Source of the DNA: Sulfuricurvum sp.
Lineage (GTDB): Bacteria; Campylobacterota; Campylobacteria; Campylobacterales; Sulfurimonadaceae
DNA length: 64,000 bases
Reading direction: 5' to 3'
NCBI RefSeq assembly: GCF_023229695.1
Contig: NZ_JALNYS010000018.1
Span: 5,431 to 69,430, forward strand
Shown here: positions 60,133 to 64,000 of the stretch, piece after piece
Layout: every line of letters begins with the position of its first letter
Position numbering within the stretch: position 1 is the stretch's first letter
Program-made: the position numbers and the translations under genes
The notes under the pieces: generated by a model
The model's database searches: none
What the model saw: the letters and a program-made list of their open reading frames with translations, nothing else
What the model was told of the DNA's origin: nothing

Positions 60133-60831
60133 TTAGCCTCTGATATCAAGAAGCTCTTGGGTATCGAACTTAATTGCCGGGCTCATTGTCAATGAAAGTG
60201 CGCCGTTTTTAATATAGCGCCCTTTTGCGGTGGACGGTTTAAGACGGTTGATCGCAGCAACAAATGTTTTAATGTTTTCTGCAATTTTATCCGCATCAAA
60301 ACTAACCTTGCCGATACCGGCATGGATGTTCCCTTTTTTGTCAACACGAAAGTTAACTTGTCCGCCTTTTACGTTGCTGACCGCTTTTGCAATATCGGCA
60401 GTAACCGTCCCTGTCTTAGGATTTGGCATCATCCCTTTTGGTCCGAGGATACGTCCGACTTGACCTACAAGACCCATACAATCCGGTGCGGCAACTACGA
60501 TATCAAACGGCATATTACCCGCTTTGATCATATCAACAAGGTCTTCGGCGCCTACAATATCAGCACCGGCATTTTTTGCTTCATCGACCTTAGCCCCTTT
60601 TGCAAAAACTGCCACACGAACCACTTTTCCTGTACCGTGAGGAAGCACAACAGCACCACGGATCATTTGGTCAGCATGACGAGGGTCAACACCTAAGTTT
60701 AATGCAATTTCTACTGTTTCGTCGAATTTTGCAGATTTAAGTTCACTAATGAACGTTGCAGCTTCGACTACTGAGTAGTTTTTTGTCATATCAATTTTTT
60801 CACTGAGTTGTTTATAGCGTTTTCCAGCCAT
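60133..60831 (-). CDS. rplA: 50S ribosomal protein L1
   Basis: L1, 232 residues, forms the mobile L1 stalk near the E site. GKRYKQLSEKIDMTKNYSV, GVDPRHADQMIRGAVVLPHG and LGPKGMMPNPKTGTV are diagnostic. Follows rplK; in other bacteria free L1 represses the rplK-rplA mRNA. Confidence 0.97.
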   Translation of the reverse strand: MAGKRYKQLSEKIDMTKNYSVVEAATFISELKSAKFDETVEIALNLGVDPRHADQMIRGAVVLPHGTGKVVRVAVFAKGAKVDEAKNAGADIVGAEDLVDMIKAGNMPFDIVVAAPDCMGLVGQVGRILGPKGMMPNPKTGTVTADIAKAVSNVKGGQVNFRVDKKGNIHAGIGKVSFDADKIAENIKTFVAAINRLKPSTAKGRYIKNGALSLTMSPAIKFDTQELLDIRG

Positions 60832-60899
60832 TTTAATTCTCCAATATTAGAATCTGCCGCAAGGTTTAATCTCTTTGCGGTCGAAGAGCAGTGTAGAAA

Positions 60900-61325
60900 T
60901 TAATCTACGATATCAACACCCATTGAACGTGCAGAACCACTGATAGTAGCCGCAGCTGCATCGATGTCATCTGTGTTCATGTCTTGAATTTTTTGCTTAA
61001 CGATTTCCATCAATTGAGCTTTAGTGATTTTACCCACTTTGTTTTTCATCGGATTGTCAGTCCCTTTTTTAAGACCGGCAGCTTTCATAATAAGAGCAGA
61101 CGCCGGAGGCTGTTTTGTGATAAAAGAGAACGTTTTGTCTGCATATACCGTAATAACAACAGGGAGTTTAAAACCTGCCTTATCTTTTGTACGCTCGTTG
61201 AACGCCTTACAAAATTCCATGATATTAACACCACGTTGACCAAGTGCAGGACCTACCGGTGGTGCCGGATTAGCCGCACCGGCATTAACTTGCAACTTGA
61301 TGTAGCCCGTAATTTTCTTTGCCAT
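60900..61325 (-). CDS. rplK: 50S ribosomal protein L11
   Basis: L11, 141 residues, part of the GTPase-associated centre and needed for RelA activation. NAGAANPAPPVGPALGQRGV is the typical N-terminal proline-rich segment; the C-terminal RNA-binding domain ends GSARSMGVDIVD. Follows nusG by about 20 bp. Confidence 0.97.
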   Translation of the reverse strand: MAKKITGYIKLQVNAGAANPAPPVGPALGQRGVNIMEFCKAFNERTKDKAGFKLPVVITVYADKTFSFITKQPPASALIMKAAGLKKGTDNPMKNKVGKITKAQLMEIVKQKIQDMNTDDIDAAAATISGSARSMGVDIVD

Positions 61326-61346
61326 TTGTGCTTCCTTTTTTTGAGA

Positions 61347-61877
61347 TTAAATTATTTTTTCTACTTGTGAATAGGATATATCCACAGGTGTGCTGCGTCC
61401 GAAAATAGATACGTTTAACTTTAATGTACCGTGTTCCAGATCATACTCGTCGACAGTACCGGTAAAGTTTGCAAACGGCCCATCAACGATACGTACCATC
61501 TCACCATTGTCAAAATAGACTTTCGGTTTTGGTGCGGAGCGATTTGTAACACGATCCAAAATCACTTCAATATCACTCTCACTTAGCGGAGTAGGTTTGT
61601 TCGCTTCACCGATAAAACCCGCAACACGCGGTAGGGACTGAATTCTATGCTGAAGATCCGTTGTAAGATCCATATTGGCGAAAACATATCCTGAATAGAG
61701 TGAACGCTCAGAAATTTTCTTTTTACCGTTTTTCACTTCGATCACATCTTCTGTCGGTACAATAACATCTGTTATAATATCTTGAAGATTGTTCTCGGTA
61801 ATAATATTTTCAATAGCAGCTTTAACACTACGCTCACTACCGGCATAAGTTTGAATCGAGTACCAACGATGCGCCAT
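61347..61877 (-). CDS. nusG: Transcription termination/antitermination factor NusG
   Basis: NusG, 176 residues, binds RNA polymerase and links it to Rho or the ribosome. NGN domain (RWYSIQTYAGSERSVKAAI, LYSGYVFANMDL) and KOW domain (VRIVDGPFANFTGTVDEYD). It starts 9 bp after secE. Confidence 0.97.
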   Translation of the reverse strand: MAHRWYSIQTYAGSERSVKAAIENIITENNLQDIITDVIVPTEDVIEVKNGKKKISERSLYSGYVFANMDLTTDLQHRIQSLPRVAGFIGEANKPTPLSESDIEVILDRVTNRSAPKPKVYFDNGEMVRIVDGPFANFTGTVDEYDLEHGTLKLNVSIFGRSTPVDISYSQVEKII

Positions 61878-61886
61878 GTTTTTTCC

Positions 61887-62075
61887 TTAATTCAAAATTG
61901 CTGAAACAGTTGAGGACATGATCAAATCGACCAACGCTAAAAAGAGAACAACAAAAGTAACAACAATAACCACGGCAATAAAAGCCTGTTTAACTTGCGG
62001 TTTTGTTGGAAAAATTACTTTGGCTAATTCTAGTTTAGCATTTCGAATATATTGATTTACGGTATTTTTCATCAT
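61887..62075 (-). CDS. secE: Preprotein translocase subunit SecE
   Basis: SecE, 62 residues, the short form with one membrane helix (FIAVVIVVTFVVLFLALVDLI) that clamps SecY. The start is the first or second ATG of an ATG-ATG pair. It lies between tRNA-Trp and nusG, the normal order. Confidence 0.92.
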   Translation of the reverse strand: MMKNTVNQYIRNAKLELAKVIFPTKPQVKQAFIAVVIVVTFVVLFLALVDLIMSSTVSAILN

Positions 62076-62133
62076 TTATCCTTAGGACATTTCCAACGAA
62101 TAAAGCTCTAAAGCATCATTAGTCAAAAATGGG

Positions 62134-62209
62134 TGGCAGGCCAGGGGGGATTCGAACCCGCAACCATCGGATTTGGAATCCGGCGCTCTACCATTGGAGC
62201 TACTGACCT
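62134..62209 (-). tRNA. tRNA-Trp (CCA)
   Basis: On the minus strand: acceptor AGGTCAG pairs with CTGGCCT, D-arm GCTC/GAGC, anticodon loop TTCCAAA giving CCA, T-loop GGTTCGAATC, discriminator G and encoded CCA end. 76 nt. Sits between rpmG and secE, a common Campylobacterota order. Confidence 0.93.
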
Positions 62210-62232
62210 ATAAACCCCCGAAGGGGAACTGA

Positions 62233-62385
62233 TTAAAGTTTTGCTTCTTTGTGAACGGTATGTTCACGGCAGAATTTGCAAAATTTACGAACTGAGAATT
62301 TCTCAGTGTGAGTTTTTTTATTTTTAGTTGTGTGATAGTTGCGACGTGTGCATTTTTCACAAGCTAAATGGATATTTTCGCGCAT
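62233..62385 (-). CDS. rpmG: 50S ribosomal protein L33
   Basis: L33, 50 residues, too short for many gene finders. It has two CxxC pairs (CEKC and CKFC), so it is the zinc-binding form. NYHTTKNKKTHTEKF is typical. It lies between tuf and tRNA-Trp. Confidence 0.93.
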   Translation of the reverse strand: MRENIHLACEKCTRRNYHTTKNKKTHTEKFSVRKFCKFCREHTVHKEAKL

Positions 62386-62422
62386 GCTTTACCTTCATAG
62401 TCCGGCTCGAAGCCGGGGAAAA

Positions 62423-63622
62423 TTATGCAAGGATTTTAGAAACAACCCCAGCACCGACAGTACGTCCACCTTCACGGATAGCGAAGCGAGTACCCTCTTC
62501 CATCGCGATCGGATGGATTAGTTCAGCGATAATTTTTACGTTATCACCAGGCATAACCATTTCAGTACCTTCTTGCAAGGTGATAGCACCTGTACAGTCA
62601 GTTGTACGAACATAGAATTGTGGGCGGTAGCCGTTAAAGAATGGAGTATGACGTCCACCCTCTTCTTTGCTCAATACGTAAATTTCAGCCTCAAATTTTG
62701 TATGAGGTTTGATTGATTTAGGCTTACAAAGAACTTGTCCGCGTTCAACATCTTCTTTCTTAGTACCACGAAGCAAGATTCCGCAGTTATCCCCTGCTTC
62801 ACCCATCTCCATCTCTTTACGGAACATCTCAACACCGGTTACGGTAGTTGTTTGTGTATCACGGATACCGACGATTTCGATCGTTTCACCGATTTTGATA
62901 GTACCACGCTCGATACGACCCGTTACAACGGTTCCACGACCAGAGATTGAGAAAACGTCCTCTACCGGCATCAAGAAATCTTTATCAGTTTCACGAACCG
63001 GCTCAGGGATATACTCATCAACCGCATCCATCAATTTAAGGATTTTAGCAGCCCAGTCACCGATGATACCTTTTTTTGCCTCTTCAAGCGCTTGGTATGC
63101 AGATCCTGCGATGATAGGGGTATCATCACCCGGGAAATCGTACATATCAAGAAGTTCACGAATTTCCATCTCAACAAGTTCAAGAAGTTCTTCATCATCT
63201 ACCAAGTCTTCTTTGTTCATGAAAACAACGATATATGGAACACCGACTTGGCGAGAAAGAAGGATGTGCTCACGTGTTTGTGGCATCGGGCCGTCCGCTG
63301 CAGATACAACCAGAATTGCGCCGTCCATTTGAGCAGCACCGGTAATCATGTTTTTAACATAGTCGGCGTGACCAGGACAGTCAACGTGCGCATAGTGACG
63401 TTTCTCAGTTTCGTACTCAACGTGTGACGTAGCGATCGTAATACCGCGCTCACGCTCTTCAGGAGCGTTGTCGATTTGATCGTAGTCCATAAATTTCGCA
63501 CCCGTTTTTGTAGCAAGAACCGCTGTAATTGCTGCAGTTAACGTAGTTTTACCGTGGTCAACGTGACCGATTGTACCGATGTTGACGTGTGGTTTATTAC
63601 GCGTAAACTTTTCTTTTGCCAT
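62423..63622 (-). CDS. tuf: Translation elongation factor Tu
   Basis: EF-Tu, 399 residues, delivers aminoacyl-tRNA to the ribosome. GHVDHGKTTLT, DCPGHADYVKNMITG and NKEDLVD are the GTPase motifs; the C-terminal domains end GRTVGAGVVSKIL. It is directly downstream of the tRNA-Tyr/Gly/Thr group, as in the E. coli tufB operon. Confidence 0.98.
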   Translation of the reverse strand: MAKEKFTRNKPHVNIGTIGHVDHGKTTLTAAITAVLATKTGAKFMDYDQIDNAPEERERGITIATSHVEYETEKRHYAHVDCPGHADYVKNMITGAAQMDGAILVVSAADGPMPQTREHILLSRQVGVPYIVVFMNKEDLVDDEELLELVEMEIRELLDMYDFPGDDTPIIAGSAYQALEEAKKGIIGDWAAKILKLMDAVDEYIPEPVRETDKDFLMPVEDVFSISGRGTVVTGRIERGTIKIGETIEIVGIRDTQTTTVTGVEMFRKEMEMGEAGDNCGILLRGTKKEDVERGQVLCKPKSIKPHTKFEAEIYVLSKEEGGRHTPFFNGYRPQFYVRTTDCTGAITLQEGTEMVMPGDNVKIIAELIHPIAMEEGTRFAIREGGRTVGAGVVSKILA

Positions 63623-63719
63623 TGTGTCCTCCGACTGAAATTGTAAATGAAATTGGAATTATACCAAAAAACAGCTGAAATAGCTTTCAAGCTTTCAAAT
63701 TATAACAAAAAAATATTAC

Positions 63720-63794
<75 letters not shown>

Positions 63795-63890
63795 ATAATG
63801 ATACATTTGTTGTGTTGGAAGCTTAAAAACTATTTTACAGTTTTATGGTAATTGATGAAGTAGTATTGCGAAATGTACTTCAGCTCCCAG

Positions 63891-63967
<77 letters not shown>

Positions 63968-63970
63968 AGA

Positions 63971-64000
63971 TGGTGGTGAGAGAAGGATTCGAACCTTCGA
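63971..64000 (-). tRNA. tRNA-Tyr, 3' part only (window edge)
   Basis: Only the T-arm (GAAGGTTCGAATCCTTC) and acceptor strand TCTCACC-A-CCA are inside the window. The identity is inferred from the conserved tyr-gly-thr-tuf order and the ACCA end; the anticodon is not visible. Confidence 0.7.

Overview
The window looks like chromosome of a Campylobacterota (Epsilonproteobacteria) member, most likely a free-living sulfur-oxidising type such as Sulfuricurvum or Sulfurimonas. That placement is inferred from gene content and order: separate but overlapping rpoB and rpoC (fused in Helicobacter and Wolinella), a divergent ftsW | flgB-flgC-fliE-ftsI locus with a sigma-54 promoter, many c-di-GMP and two-component sensors, and a rhodanese/DsrE/DsbD cluster. 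No species was identified by search.

Region 1 (1-14.4 kb) is a signalling block. It holds the end of a sensor kinase, then two paralogous triads, each made of a TonB-dependent outer-membrane receptor, a 176-residue exported YfiR-like protein and a membrane sensor kinase (A: 1011-6120; B: 10296-14434). Between them lie a hemerythrin-PAS-PAS-GGDEF-EAL protein and small genes of unknown role. The kinase of triad B is interrupted by one in-frame TAG codon.

Region 2 (14.45-16.55 kb) is an AT-rich accessory island upstream of uvrB. It carries a ribbon-helix-helix/MazF toxin-antitoxin pair, an IS982 transposase remnant and an MNT/HEPN pair, and is bounded by imperfect 42-bp direct repeats that include a TATAAT box.

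Region 3 (16.6-39.4 kb) is mostly core genes: uvrB, two DedA-family genes, a tightly packed run (membrane protein, maf, M48 lipoprotein, bioF, ABC ATPase, class A PBP), alaS, a small accessory patch (DUF4160, DUF2442, DUF2158), leuA, murG, ftsW, the flgBC-fliE-ftsI operon, a lipoprotein, panC and prfB.

Region 4 (39.4-46.7 kb) holds bpt, an ArsR-type regulator divergent from a periplasmic sulfur/thiol operon (rhodanese, DsrE-like, dsbD, thioredoxin-like), and a PhnD-GAF-HD-GYP receptor.

Region 5 (46.8-64 kb, all minus strand) is the transcription/translation superoperon. In transcription order it reads tRNA-Tyr (partial), tRNA-Gly, tRNA-Thr, tuf, rpmG, tRNA-Trp, secE, nusG, rplK, rplA, rplJ, rplL, rpoB, rpoC, rpsL, rpsG, fusA.

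Two dispersed non-coding repeat families run through the intergenic spaces. One is a palindromic element (at 18.6, 19.2-19.6, 25.2, 39.4, 49.0 and 59.4 kb). The other is a hairpin-rich element with a conserved frame and a variable apical part (10.2 and 40.3 kb). Coordinates of small sites were counted by eye and could be off by one or two bases.
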